A DNA stretch of 32,251 bases from an uncultured Oscillospiraceae bacterium (GTDB taxonomy: Bacteria > Bacillota > Clostridia > Oscillospirales > Acutalibacteraceae). This document shows positions 16,519 through 23,394 of the stretch, piece by piece. How positions within the stretch are numbered: position 1 is the first letter of the stretch; each line of letters opens with the position of its first letter. The notes beneath the pieces are model-generated. The model was not told the origin of the DNA. It was given only the letters and a program-made list of their open reading frames with translations, and searched no databases. The translations under genes were made by a program, and so were the position numbers. The DNA lies in assembly GCA_900540865.1 (NCBI GenBank), contig UQHH01000025.1:1-32251 (forward strand), read 5' to 3'.

Positions 16519-16566
16519 TTTATAGTTGCAATTGCAACTATAAAAATATAGAAAAAAGAATATACT
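16519..16566 (+). promoter_or_regulatory. 26-bp perfect palindrome and -10 of the Crp/Fnr gene
   Basis: The palindrome spans 16519-16544; its half is TTTATAGTTGCAA, mirrored exactly. A -10 like TATACT is at 16561-16566 and no -35 is recognisable. With a start site six nt past the -10 (16573), the palindrome centre falls at -41.5, the class II activator position of Crp/Fnr proteins. Autoactivation by the downstream gene product is inferred. Confidence 0.75.
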
Positions 16567-16607
16567 GTAGTGATAAAAGTTTATTAGCAAGAAACGGGGG
16601 AGTAAAC

Positions 16608-17270
16608 ATGGGTTATTTTGAATGTAAGCTGTTTGAAGGAATATCGAAGGACGATTATGAGGAAATGATGCGCTGCTTTCATCCCTCGGTAAAAATTTTC
16701 CAGAATGGGGACGACGTTTATTCCTTTGGCAGCCGCAGCAAGGCGGTCGGCATTGTCCGCAAGGGAAGCGTCAGCGTCGTGCGTACCGACGTAAACGGCG
16801 TACGCACGATTATAGAACATGCCGGGCCGAACGAAATATTTGGAGACATTTTTTACGAGGGCTGCCTCTGGAAAAATGAAATTACCGTCCTCTGCGACCA
16901 GGACTGTGAAATTATGTTTATCGATTATTACCACATTACAAAGCGCTGCGTCAGCGCCTGCATATATCACAGCGTGCTGGTACAGAACATGCTCTCCCTT
17001 GTCGCCGCGCGCGCGGCGGGGCTGCGTGAGCATATAGAGATTTTGAGCTGCCGGACCATCCGCGAAAAGCTGCTGGCGTATTTTACCCTGCTTAGCGCAC
17101 ACGCCGGGAACGAACGGTTCGATTTGCCGTTTTCCTTTGCGTCTCTTGCGGAATACCTGTGCGTTGACCGCAGCGCAATGATGCGGGAGCTCAAAAAGCT
17201 CAAGGACGACGGACTTGTCAAAACGGACCGCCGCCATATAGAATTGAACATAAAGGCCGCTGCCGCTTAA
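16608..17270 (+). CDS. Crp/Fnr-family transcription regulator
   Basis: A 220-residue regulator: an N-terminal cyclic-nucleotide-type beta-roll (about residues 15-115, with GIVRKGSVSVVRTD and NEIFGDIFYEG), a long dimerisation helix, and a C-terminal winged helix (about 150-215: LPFSFASLAEYLCVDRSAMM, then RELKKLKDDGLV). No FNR-type four-cysteine cluster motif is visible at the N-terminus, though there are scattered cysteines (6, 23, and a C-D-Q-D-C pair near 107-111), so the ligand is unknown. I choose the ATG at 16608, with GGGGGAG 5 nt upstream; the in-frame ATG at 16476 lies upstream of the promoter palindrome. Its stop codon overlaps that of the convergent CYTH gene. Confidence 0.9.
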   Translation: MGYFECKLFEGISKDDYEEMMRCFHPSVKIFQNGDDVYSFGSRSKAVGIVRKGSVSVVRTDVNGVRTIIEHAGPNEIFGDIFYEGCLWKNEITVLCDQDCEIMFIDYYHITKRCVSACIYHSVLVQNMLSLVAARAAGLREHIEILSCRTIREKLLAYFTLLSAHAGNERFDLPFSFASLAEYLCVDRSAMMRELKKLKDDGLVKTDRRHIELNIKAAAA

Positions 17271-17782
17271 ATTTCATCAAAAGGAACCGATTTTGCTATA
17301 CTTCTGTTGCGGTAACGCATATCCTGCGTGACCTCCTTTATTACCTCAATAAACGGCGGTATAAGAAATGGGGCGTCTTCGCTTTTAAGCTCAATTTCCA
17401 AAATTGCGCGGTCGTTCCAGAAGGGATAAATATCAAGCTCGAACAGCTTGCCCTCATATAAAAAACAGTGGCGTTGCTTTTTTACTGTCCGGCTCGCAGG
17501 GTCTGCTTCTTTTAGCAGGGAATCGTATTCCTCCCGCGTAATTTTCTCTTCAATTTCGACGCGCCTTACCGCCGTAATGGTGCGTTTGTACGTTTTGGTG
17601 TACGTGTACCTTCCATTCACGCCGCGCTTGCGTACGCGCCCTCCGAACGGGGAACCGTCGTTTTTCAGGTAGGTCTGCTCAATTTCCGTTTTATTGTAGC
17701 CTTCGGCCCGCGCTAAAACGGAAATATCGGGGTAGCGGATTAAAAATTTACGCTCGATTTCAAGCGGGACATCCTTGCACAT
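17267..17782 (-). CDS. CYTH domain protein
   Basis: A 171-residue protein of the CYTH superfamily (CyaB adenylate cyclase / thiamine triphosphatase / tripolyphosphatase). The signature EIERKFLI is at residues 8-15. The alternating basic and acidic strands of the triphosphate tunnel follow: GRVRKRG, YTYTKTYKR, RRVEIEEKI, and later FELDIYPFW and ILEIELKSED. These enzymes bind triphosphates with divalent metal; which substrate this one uses cannot be told. AGGTG lies 8 nt before the ATG. Its stop codon overlaps the stop of the Crp/Fnr gene tail to tail, with no terminator between them. Confidence 0.9.
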   Translation of the reverse strand: MCKDVPLEIERKFLIRYPDISVLARAEGYNKTEIEQTYLKNDGSPFGGRVRKRGVNGRYTYTKTYKRTITAVRRVEIEEKITREEYDSLLKEADPASRTVKKQRHCFLYEGKLFELDIYPFWNDRAILEIELKSEDAPFLIPPFIEVIKEVTQDMRYRNRSIAKSVPFDEI

Positions 17783-17815
17783 AGCTGCACCTCATCATTT
17801 ACTTGTTATCGTTAT

Positions 17816-17846
17816 GCCGCGGTTTTCAGGGCCGCGGCTCTTTTTT
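17816..17846 (+). terminator. Plus-strand terminator lying beyond the CYTH gene
   Basis: GCCGCGG/CCGCGGC forms a 7-bp GC stem followed on the plus strand by CTC and six T (17841-17846); the minus strand has no T-run. The only plus-strand gene that could use it is the Crp/Fnr gene, whose transcript would then run antisense across the whole CYTH gene. Confidence 0.7.
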
Positions 17847-17894
17847 GCAAATAGAAATCGCCGCCGGGAAGGGCGGCAGGCGACGGTATAAATA

Positions 17895-18599
17895 TCAGGA
17901 ATCGCTGGATTCCATTTTTCTTCCTGTCAAAAAGGTAACGGCGCGCTCAATCGCGTCCTTTGAGTTTTTCCAGTCGCCGCCGCGGCTGCGGTAGTCGTAC
18001 ATAGAGCAAAAATGTGAGACGTCCTCTCCAAGCGTTTTCAGATAGCCGCCCGCAAGCGCGGCCGCCGCCCTGTGAAAATCCGGCAGCTTCTTTGAAGAGA
18101 CGCCGTTTTTCCCCATTGCGGCCTGCATAAGCTGTGTGTAATGCGGCAGACAGATGTATTCCTGCTGTGAAAAGAGCGCGCGGAAGGCTTCGTCGTTTTC
18201 AAAGCTGTGGAAAACCGTTTCAAACATATGGGCCATTCCCCAGTCGATTTTGTCGCAGACAAAACAGGTGCTTTGAAGCTCAGAGAGCGCCGCAAGCTGT
18301 TTTTTATCGGGCTTGCCCTTTGGGGCTCCGGGCAGGTAATCCTTAGCGATTTGCTCCAAATGCGTCTGGAGCAGCAGCGCGTTTTGCAGGCGTTTACCGC
18401 TTTGCACCATCATTTCAAAATGGCTCCGGCAGAAGCCCTTTCGGTTTGTTTCCACCCGTACGTCCGGCTCCATCATCGCGGCGCCGGTAATATATTCCAC
18501 ATAATTGCGCTCGAGCATATCGCGCAGGCGGCAGATGGGGCAGCCCTCCTTCGGGCCGAATACGTCATTGATTGGAATGGTGCAGATTGTTTCGCGCAT
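17895..18599 (-). CDS. DUF6062-family protein with paired cysteine/histidine motifs
   Basis: A 234-residue cytoplasmic protein that I recognise as DUF6062-like, a family frequent in Clostridia with no known function. It carries two copies of a C-x2-C ... C-x2-H pattern: GCPIC (20-23) with FCRSHF, and TCFVCD with CLPHY, so two zinc sites made from a duplicated unit are likely. The first 15 residues (MRETICTIPINDVFG) fit the usual start; AAAGGA lies about 13 nt upstream. It is transcribed towards the CYTH gene across a 112-nt gap and diverges from the DNA glycosylase gene. Confidence 0.78.
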   Translation of the reverse strand: MRETICTIPINDVFGPKEGCPICRLRDMLERNYVEYITGAAMMEPDVRVETNRKGFCRSHFEMMVQSGKRLQNALLLQTHLEQIAKDYLPGAPKGKPDKKQLAALSELQSTCFVCDKIDWGMAHMFETVFHSFENDEAFRALFSQQEYICLPHYTQLMQAAMGKNGVSSKKLPDFHRAAAALAGGYLKTLGEDVSHFCSMYDYRSRGGDWKNSKDAIERAVTFLTGRKMESSDS

Positions 18600-18639
18600 G
18601 GATTACTCATCCTTTCAGGAAGAAAAAGTCATTAAGGCT

Positions 18640-18648
18640 ATTGTAGCA
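18640..18648 (-). promoter_or_regulatory. Possible extended -10 of the DUF6062 gene
   Basis: On the minus strand TGCTACAAT, an extended -10, lies about 35 nt before the ATG. No good -35 is seen. On the plus strand the same intergenic region offers TATGAT and TACAAT hexamers at 18662-18672 that may serve the glycosylase gene. Confidence 0.35.
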
Positions 18649-18712
18649 TATTTTACGGGGGTATGATACAATAAAATTATATTCCAGGCACGGTGCAGAA
18701 GGCGGTATTTAT

Positions 18713-19558
18713 TTGCAGTACATAACGACAAACACAGGTGCGGCGGTATTTCCGGTCACGGACCTTAATTTAAAACAGACGCTCGACTGCGGGCAGAGCT
18801 TCCGCTGGGACGAGCAACCCGACGGCTCGTTTATTGGTACGGCCTTCGGTAAAACGGTAACGGTAAGAATGGAAAAAGCTACGCTCTATCTCGACGGCGC
18901 GACGGTAAAGGATGCAAAGGGTATCTGGACGGATTATTTCGATTTGCGTTTTGATTACGCGGCGGTCAGGGATTCGCTTTCACGGCTTCATCCTGTTTTA
19001 AAGGAAGCAGCGGCGTTCGCTCCGGGCATGCATATTTTAAACCAGGATTCCTGGGAGGCGCTCTGTTCGTTTATTATTTCCCAAAATAATAACATCAAAC
19101 GCATCAAGGGCATCGTCGCAAGGCTGTGCGAGGGCTTTGGGGAGCAGAAGGGCGGCGTTTACGGCTTTCCGCCGCCGCAATCGCTTGCAAAGCTTACGCC
19201 AGACGACCTTGCGCCAATCCGCTGCGGGTTCCGGGCAGCGTATTTGCTCGACGCGGCGCGGAAAGTGGCGTGCGGGGAAATCGACTTGGATAGGCTGCGG
19301 AAGCTGGAAATCGGAGAAGCAAGGGAAGAGCTGATGAAGATAAAGGGCGTAGGACCGAAGGTCGCTGAGTGTGCCCTGCTTTACGGGCTGCACCGCCTTG
19401 AATGCTTTCCGCTCGACGTTTGGATGAAGCGCGCGATGGCGCGCCTCTTCCCGGATTTAGAGCCTGAGGATTTCGGCGAATACGCGGGCATTGCGCAGCA
19501 GTACATTTTTCATTACAGCCGGATGCACCCGGAGCTGTTTGAGCCGGCACAGGTATAA
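18713..19558 (+). CDS. 8-oxoguanine DNA glycosylase, Ogg1 type
   Basis: Removes oxidised guanine from DNA and can nick the backbone by beta-elimination. The 281 residues show the N-terminal OGG domain (LNLKQTLDCGQSFRW at about 18-32), SFIISQNNNIKRIKGIV, and the helix-hairpin-helix with GVGPKVAECALL, where Lys216 aligns with the catalytic lysine of human OGG1. Asp235 in PLDVWMKRAM is 19 residues later, exactly the human K249-D268 spacing. The start is a TTG at 18713, with AAGGCGG 7 nt upstream, and no ATG fits better. It stands alone between a divergent DUF6062 gene and a long intergenic stretch. Confidence 0.92.
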   Translation: MQYITTNTGAAVFPVTDLNLKQTLDCGQSFRWDEQPDGSFIGTAFGKTVTVRMEKATLYLDGATVKDAKGIWTDYFDLRFDYAAVRDSLSRLHPVLKEAAAFAPGMHILNQDSWEALCSFIISQNNNIKRIKGIVARLCEGFGEQKGGVYGFPPPQSLAKLTPDDLAPIRCGFRAAYLLDAARKVACGEIDLDRLRKLEIGEAREELMKIKGVGPKVAECALLYGLHRLECFPLDVWMKRAMARLFPDLEPEDFGEYAGIAQQYIFHYSRMHPELFEPAQV

Positions 19559-19892
19559 CGAACCGTTTTTGACATTAAAATGGGCGGGTGCCGGAATATT
19601 GAAGCAAAGACGATGAAACAGCGGCGTTTGCCCTGCTTGCTTGTGTAGTTGGCCATATGCGGGGAACGCTCATACGGTGAAGCTTACGCGCAGGAGCCGG
19701 AAAGCTGCGCGCAGAATAATGAACACGGTTATGACAATTATCACTGGCGAAGGCATGGCGGTTATGGCGCGCCGGCTATACGAAAAAGGTACGCCGCCGC
19801 CTTTTAGCTTGTGAAACTGGGAAACGGAAGAATAGATAACCGGAGACGGCGGCAGGGAAAACAAATAAGCGGAACTCATTGCAATACACAGA
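19559..19892. other. Intergenic stretch with no supported gene
   Basis: About 330 nt. A 69-residue minus-strand frame (19670-19879) has a hydrophobic C-terminal half (PSPVIIVITVFIILRAAF) but no RBS before its ATG and a Ser/Pro-rich first half, so I do not call it. I see no tRNA or clear structured RNA. Confidence 0.5.
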
Positions 19893-19921
19893 AAAAAGGC
19901 GCCTTTTGAAGGCGCCTTTTT
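19893..19921. terminator. Bidirectional terminator
   Basis: A perfect 13-bp stem (AAAAAGGCGCCTT and its complement) around a 3-nt loop, T-rich on both sides. It most likely ends the minus-strand PucR-type gene. Confidence 0.92.
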
Positions 19922-19972
19922 CTATGAATAAAATTATGAAACGTATTTTTGTTTCATTATAGATATATTTAA

Positions 19973-21058
19973 TTAGTATTTTACAGGGTTCGCGGTCAGG
20001 TACTTCTTAACCATTAAAGCGACCTTGAAGACAATCGCATCTTCAAATTCCCTTAAATCGAGGCCCGTAAGCTTTTTGATTTTTTCCAGCCGGTACACGA
20101 GCGTATTACGGTGTACGAATAACTTCCTGGATGTTTCGGAAACGTTCAGGTTGTTTTCAAAGAAGCGCTGGATGGTAAAGAGCGTCTCCTGGTCGAGCGA
20201 CTCAATGGAGCCGCGCTTGAAAACCTCTTTTAGGAACATCTCGCAGAGCGTTGTGGGCAGCTGGTAAACCAGGCGCGCGATGCCGAGATTGTCGTAGCTC
20301 ACAATGGTGCGCTCCGTGTCGAACACCTTGCCGACCTCAAGCGCGACCTGTGCCTCCTTAAAGGAATGCGCCAAATCCTTGATGCCCGTTACCGTGGTGC
20401 CGATGCCGACCACGCAGTGCGTGTAGAATTCGCTCGACAGCGTGTCCACAATAGAGCCCGCCAGCTTTTCCAAATCCTTTGAATCGATGCCCGCCTTGAT
20501 TTCCTTGACGAGCGCAATATCCGTCTCGTTGATGTTGATAACAAAATCCTTCGATTTATCGGGGAACAGGTTCTGCAAAATATCATACGCCGAGATATCG
20601 GTCTTCGACGTAATCTTTATCAGCATGCAGACCCTTGTGACTTCAGAGTTGAAGCGCAGCTCGCGTGCCTTTAAATAGATATCGCCGGGGAGGATGTTAT
20701 CGAGAATAACGTTTTTGATAAAGTTTCCCCTGTCGTATTTTTCGTCGTAATACTGCTTGATGCTGCCGAGAGAAACGGCGAGCAGCTGCACGTATTTCTG
20801 TGCGATTTCATCGTTGCCCGAAACAAACACGGCGTATTCCGCCCTGGAGCTGCTTCCGAACGATTTAAACGTATGGCCGTTAATGACAAACGGCGCGGTA
20901 GAGCCGAGTGTTTCCGCCGTCACGCTTTCAATGACCTCTCCGATTCTACCGAGCTCGCTGCAGGCAATGACAACGGAGGTCTCATCGATTACTCCGATTG
21001 TTCTGTCTATGGCGTCCCTCATTTGATGAATAACACCCTGAAACAATCTGTTTGACAT
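19973..21058 (-). CDS. PucR/CdaR-type helix-turn-helix regulator
   Basis: A 361-residue regulator of the CdaR/PucR class. The N-terminal sensor part (about 1-130) is followed by a GGDEF-like degenerate middle domain (about 130-270, with IVDTLSSEFYTHCVVGIG) and the C-terminal PucR helix-turn-helix (NLNVSETSRKLFVHRNTLVY, then RLEKIKKLTGLDLREFED). Members respond to sugar diacids, purines or other small metabolites; I cannot name the effector. I choose the ATG at 21058 (MSNRLFQGV), with GAGGG 10 nt upstream; a TTG at 21073 in frame overlaps that RBS. It is monocistronic, with its own promoter and a strong terminator. Confidence 0.86.
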   Translation of the reverse strand: MSNRLFQGVIHQMRDAIDRTIGVIDETSVVIACSELGRIGEVIESVTAETLGSTAPFVINGHTFKSFGSSSRAEYAVFVSGNDEIAQKYVQLLAVSLGSIKQYYDEKYDRGNFIKNVILDNILPGDIYLKARELRFNSEVTRVCMLIKITSKTDISAYDILQNLFPDKSKDFVININETDIALVKEIKAGIDSKDLEKLAGSIVDTLSSEFYTHCVVGIGTTVTGIKDLAHSFKEAQVALEVGKVFDTERTIVSYDNLGIARLVYQLPTTLCEMFLKEVFKRGSIESLDQETLFTIQRFFENNLNVSETSRKLFVHRNTLVYRLEKIKKLTGLDLREFEDAIVFKVALMVKKYLTANPVKY

Positions 21059-21155
21059 GACACAATCCCTCAATTCTTTGAAAATAAGCGGGGGAAACGC
21101 TCTGGCTTACGGCAATAAACTGCCTAATTCCCCATACAATACGATTGACATATAC

Positions 21156-21184
21156 ATTTTACACAAATTTCAAAAAAAATGCAA
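21156..21184 (-). promoter_or_regulatory. Promoter of the PucR-type gene
   Basis: On the minus strand: -35 TTGCAT (21179-21184), 17-nt T-rich spacer, -10 TAAAAT (21156-21161). Confidence 0.65.
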
Positions 21185-21191
21185 CCTTTTC

Positions 21192-21362
21192 TCAAATAAA
21201 AAGCGTCCATTTCCATAATAATTCAACGGAGATAAAGGCGATTTTCTCCTTTTGACGCAAATTTGTCATAGCCGGCCGCTGTTTGAACAGCGTGAAGCCA
21301 AGTGCCGTATACACAGGTGCTCCGCGCGCGGGCTCCACAGCGGCCGTGCCGAGTCTATTAAA
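21192..21362 (-). pseudogene. Decayed C-terminal fragment of a GNAT acetyltransferase
   Basis: The minus-strand frame between stop codons at 21363-21365 and 21192-21194 encodes 56 residues without a start codon. It contains AAVEPARGAPVYTALGF then TLFKQRPAMTNLR, which matches the last helix-strand of GNAT N-acetyltransferases, where a Y..LGF motif follows the acetyl-CoA helix. The N-terminal three quarters are missing: the next upstream DNA is the DUF2082 gene. The likeness is from pattern recognition and could be chance; a tail beyond the GNAT end (ISVELLWKWTLFI) looks like read-through. Confidence 0.42.
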
Positions 21363-21405
21363 TCAAAAAACAGGGAATCTCAAAAGTAAGTATAAAGTTA
21401 TAAAC

Positions 21406-21630
21406 TCAGCCGCCAAACAAAAAATCGAGCACATTCCAGCCGGCGTCGGTTTCCGCCCGGTAAAGCTCGGTAAAACCGCACTGCTTACAGGAAACGGTGA
21501 TGAACTTCTTGTTCTGTACATCGAAAATCTTTGCGAAATTGCCGCCTGTCGCCTGGAACTGGCCGCTCTCAAATTCATTGCAGCCGCATTTTGCGCAGAT
21601 AAACTGCCGTTTTTGTCCATACTGCTCCAT
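21406..21630 (-). CDS. Zinc-ribbon protein, DUF2082 type
   Basis: A 74-residue protein with two C-x2-C knuckles, CAKCGCNEFESGQFQATGG and SCKQCGFTELYRAE, around a central FDVQNKKFITV strand. This is the pattern of the predicted nucleic-acid-binding zinc-ribbon family DUF2082; biochemical function is unknown. AAAGGAGC lies 9 nt before the ATG. It is downstream of fba on the same strand but separated from it by a strong terminator. Confidence 0.85.
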   Translation of the reverse strand: MEQYGQKRQFICAKCGCNEFESGQFQATGGNFAKIFDVQNKKFITVSCKQCGFTELYRAETDAGWNVLDFLFGG

Positions 21631-21660
21631 AATACCATGCTCCTTTCTATGCTATAATAA

Positions 21661-21692
21661 GAAAAAACGGCGGAACATATGCGTCCCGCCGT
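21661..21692 (-). terminator. Terminator after fba
   Basis: On the minus strand ACGGCGG pairs with CCGCCGT and is followed by six T. Confidence 0.9.
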
Positions 21693-21708
21693 CTGTCTTT
21701 GTCAAAAA

Positions 21709-22575
21709 TCAGGCCTTGTTTACAGAACCGAACAGCTCCATCTTCTCTTTGACCGTCGCCTTGATTGCCTCAAAGCCGGGGGCGAGAAGCTTTCTCGGGT
21801 CGAAGCCCTTGCCCTGCAGGTCTTTGCCGTCCTCAATATACTTTCTCGTCGCCGCGGCAAAGGAAAGCTGGCACTCCGTATTGACGTTAATTTTAGAAAC
21901 ACCCAGGGAAATTGCCTTTTTAATCATATCCTCCGGGATACCCGTACCGCCGTGGAGAACGAGCGGCATGGAGCCGGTCAACTGCTGGACGGCGTCGAGC
22001 GTATCGAAGCTCAAGCCGGCCCAGTTTTCCGGATATTTGCCGTGGATGTTGCCGATACCGGCCGCGAGCATCGTAACGCCCAGGTCGGCAATCATCTTGC
22101 ACTCCTGCGGGTCCGCGCACTCGCCCATACCGACGACGCCGTCTTCCTCGCCGCCGATGGAGCCAACCTCAGCCTCAATGGAAAGGCCCTTGTCATTGCA
22201 AATTTTTACAAGCTCTTTTGTCTTTTCGATGTTTTCCTCAATCGGGTAATGGGAACCGTCGAACATAATGGAGCTGAAGCCCGCTTCAATGCACTTGAGC
22301 GCGCCTTCATAGCTGCCATGGTCGAGATGAAGCGCGACCGGCACCGTAATATTGAGCTCGTCGATTATACCGTTTACCATACCCACGACCGTCTTATAGC
22401 CGCACATATATTTTCCCGCACCCTCAGATACGCCGAGGATGACCGGGGAACCCAGCTCCTGGGCCGTCAGGAGAATCGCTTTGGTCCATTCGAGATTGTT
22501 GATGTTGAACTGGCCGACGGCGTAATGGCCGGCCTTTGCCTTCGTAAGCATTTCTTTTGCGTTTACCAGTGGCAT
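21709..22575 (-). CDS. fba: Fructose-bisphosphate aldolase, class II
   Basis: Cleaves fructose 1,6-bisphosphate to glyceraldehyde 3-phosphate and dihydroxyacetone phosphate in glycolysis; zinc-dependent. The 288 residues show GQFNINNLEW near the N-terminus, VALHLDHGS with the catalytic Asp and first zinc His, EAEVGSIGGEED with the zinc-side Glu, AAGIGNIHGKYP and VLHGGTGIPEDM with further zinc histidines, and GVSKINVNTE for substrate binding. GGAG lies 8-9 nt before the ATG. It is flanked by its own promoter-like sequence and terminator, so probably monocistronic. Close class II relatives act on tagatose bisphosphate; the fructose assignment is by family likelihood. Confidence 0.95.
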   Translation of the reverse strand: MPLVNAKEMLTKAKAGHYAVGQFNINNLEWTKAILLTAQELGSPVILGVSEGAGKYMCGYKTVVGMVNGIIDELNITVPVALHLDHGSYEGALKCIEAGFSSIMFDGSHYPIEENIEKTKELVKICNDKGLSIEAEVGSIGGEEDGVVGMGECADPQECKMIADLGVTMLAAGIGNIHGKYPENWAGLSFDTLDAVQQLTGSMPLVLHGGTGIPEDMIKKAISLGVSKINVNTECQLSFAAATRKYIEDGKDLQGKGFDPRKLLAPGFEAIKATVKEKMELFGSVNKA

Positions 22576-22659
22576 TTAAATCACTCCAAAATTTTAAATT
22601 TCCTGCTGCGCGTGTACCAAATGTTTGGCGCAAACGCGAAAACAGCGTTTACGAGGTTT

Positions 22660-22665
22660 ATTATA
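22660..22665 (-). promoter_or_regulatory. -10 box of fba
   Basis: Perfect TATAAT on the minus strand about 85 nt before the start codon; the -35 is poor. The leader holds a small AAACGC/GCGTTT hairpin. Confidence 0.5.
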
Positions 22666-22725
22666 CATGATTCTATGCGAAATAAAAAGGGGGGAGCATA
22701 AAAAAATCAAAAATTGCAAAGGTGC

Positions 22726-22754
22726 TTGACTTGTACATGGGATTGCGGTAAAAA
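22726..22754 (+). promoter_or_regulatory. Promoter of the MIF-DUF6440-yjbQ operon
   Basis: -35 TTGACT (22726-22731), 17-nt spacer, -10 TAAAAA (22749-22754). Confidence 0.6.
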
Positions 22755-22793
22755 TAAGCTGTAAGAAAAAACAATATATTGGAGGATAAAACG

Positions 22794-23138
22794 ATGCCCT
22801 GTATACAATTGAAGGTAAGCACGCCCGTAACGCAGCAGCAGGGGGTTACACTGAAGGAACGGCTCGGCCAGGCAATTACCGTTTTCCCCGGCAAAACGGA
22901 GGCGTGGCTTATGGTGGAAATAGAGGCGGGCTGCCATTTGTGGTTCCGCGGCGACGGCAGCGCGCCCACGGCGTTTGCAGAGGTGAAGATTCTCGGTACA
23001 TCCACAAGGGAGTATTTTGAAAAAATGACCGCCGAGCTTTGTAAAATCCTCAGCGAGGTGCTGGGCATTCCCGGCGACCGGACGTATGTAAAATACGAGG
23101 AGGTTACGCACTGGGGCTATAACGGAGGGAATTTTTAA
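22794..23138 (+). CDS. MIF-like tautomerase (macrophage migration inhibitory factor family)
   Basis: A 114-residue protein, the same length as human MIF. The start is the ATG at 22794, with GGAGG 8-9 nt upstream, so the second residue is Pro, the catalytic base of the tautomerase superfamily after Met removal. Other family landmarks are the central KTEAWLMVEIE strand, ILGTSTREYFEKMTAEL helix, GIPGDRTYVKYEEV strand, and the C-terminal WGYNGGNF, which parallels the WNNSTF end of MIF. Likely reaction: keto-enol tautomerisation of phenylpyruvate or a similar substrate; the physiological substrate is unknown. It heads a three-gene plus-strand operon, 20 nt before DUF6440. Confidence 0.88.
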   Translation: MPCIQLKVSTPVTQQQGVTLKERLGQAITVFPGKTEAWLMVEIEAGCHLWFRGDGSAPTAFAEVKILGTSTREYFEKMTAELCKILSEVLGIPGDRTYVKYEEVTHWGYNGGNF

Positions 23139-23158
23139 GAGAAAAGGAGCAAACTGAT

Positions 23159-23344
23159 ATGGCAAAATCTGACCGTTTTGAACGGGTCTACAGGCAGGGG
23201 ACGCTTACTCTGACGGAAATATGGGTAGACAGGGAAACCGGCGTCAATTATTTATACCATGAGGACGGCTATTCGGGCGGGCTGACGCCGCTTTTAGACC
23301 GAAACGGCAGCCCTGTGGTTTCCCCGGTTATGAATCGGCCATGA
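23159..23344 (+). CDS. DUF6440-family small protein
   Basis: A 61-residue protein with the DUF6440 look: an opening RFERVYRQGTLTLTEIWVD, then DRETGVNYLYHEDGYSGGLT and PLLDRNGSPVV at the end. Function unknown. AAAAGGAG lies 9 nt before the ATG. It is the middle gene between the MIF-like and YjbQ genes. Confidence 0.82.
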   Translation: MAKSDRFERVYRQGTLTLTEIWVDRETGVNYLYHEDGYSGGLTPLLDRNGSPVVSPVMNRP

Positions 23345-23394
23345 GATAGGGGAACGCCAAAGCCGTTCGTTTTTAAAAAAGGAGCCTGGTTAAA

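Noticed and set aside
19670..19879. 69-residue minus-strand frame with a hydrophobic second half
   Set aside because: No ribosome binding site before its ATG, Ser/Pro-rich first half and no neighbour context; kept only as part of the intergenic note.
21271..21345. Structured RNA around the GGCCGCTGT/ACAGCGGCC inverted repeat
   Set aside because: The same bases read as the GNAT-like fragment on the minus strand, and no known RNA family was recognised; left as an open alternative in the finding.
21679..22701. 340-residue plus-strand frame opposite the aldolase gene
   Set aside because: Antisense shadow of fba; the minus-strand protein has full catalytic motifs, RBS and terminator.
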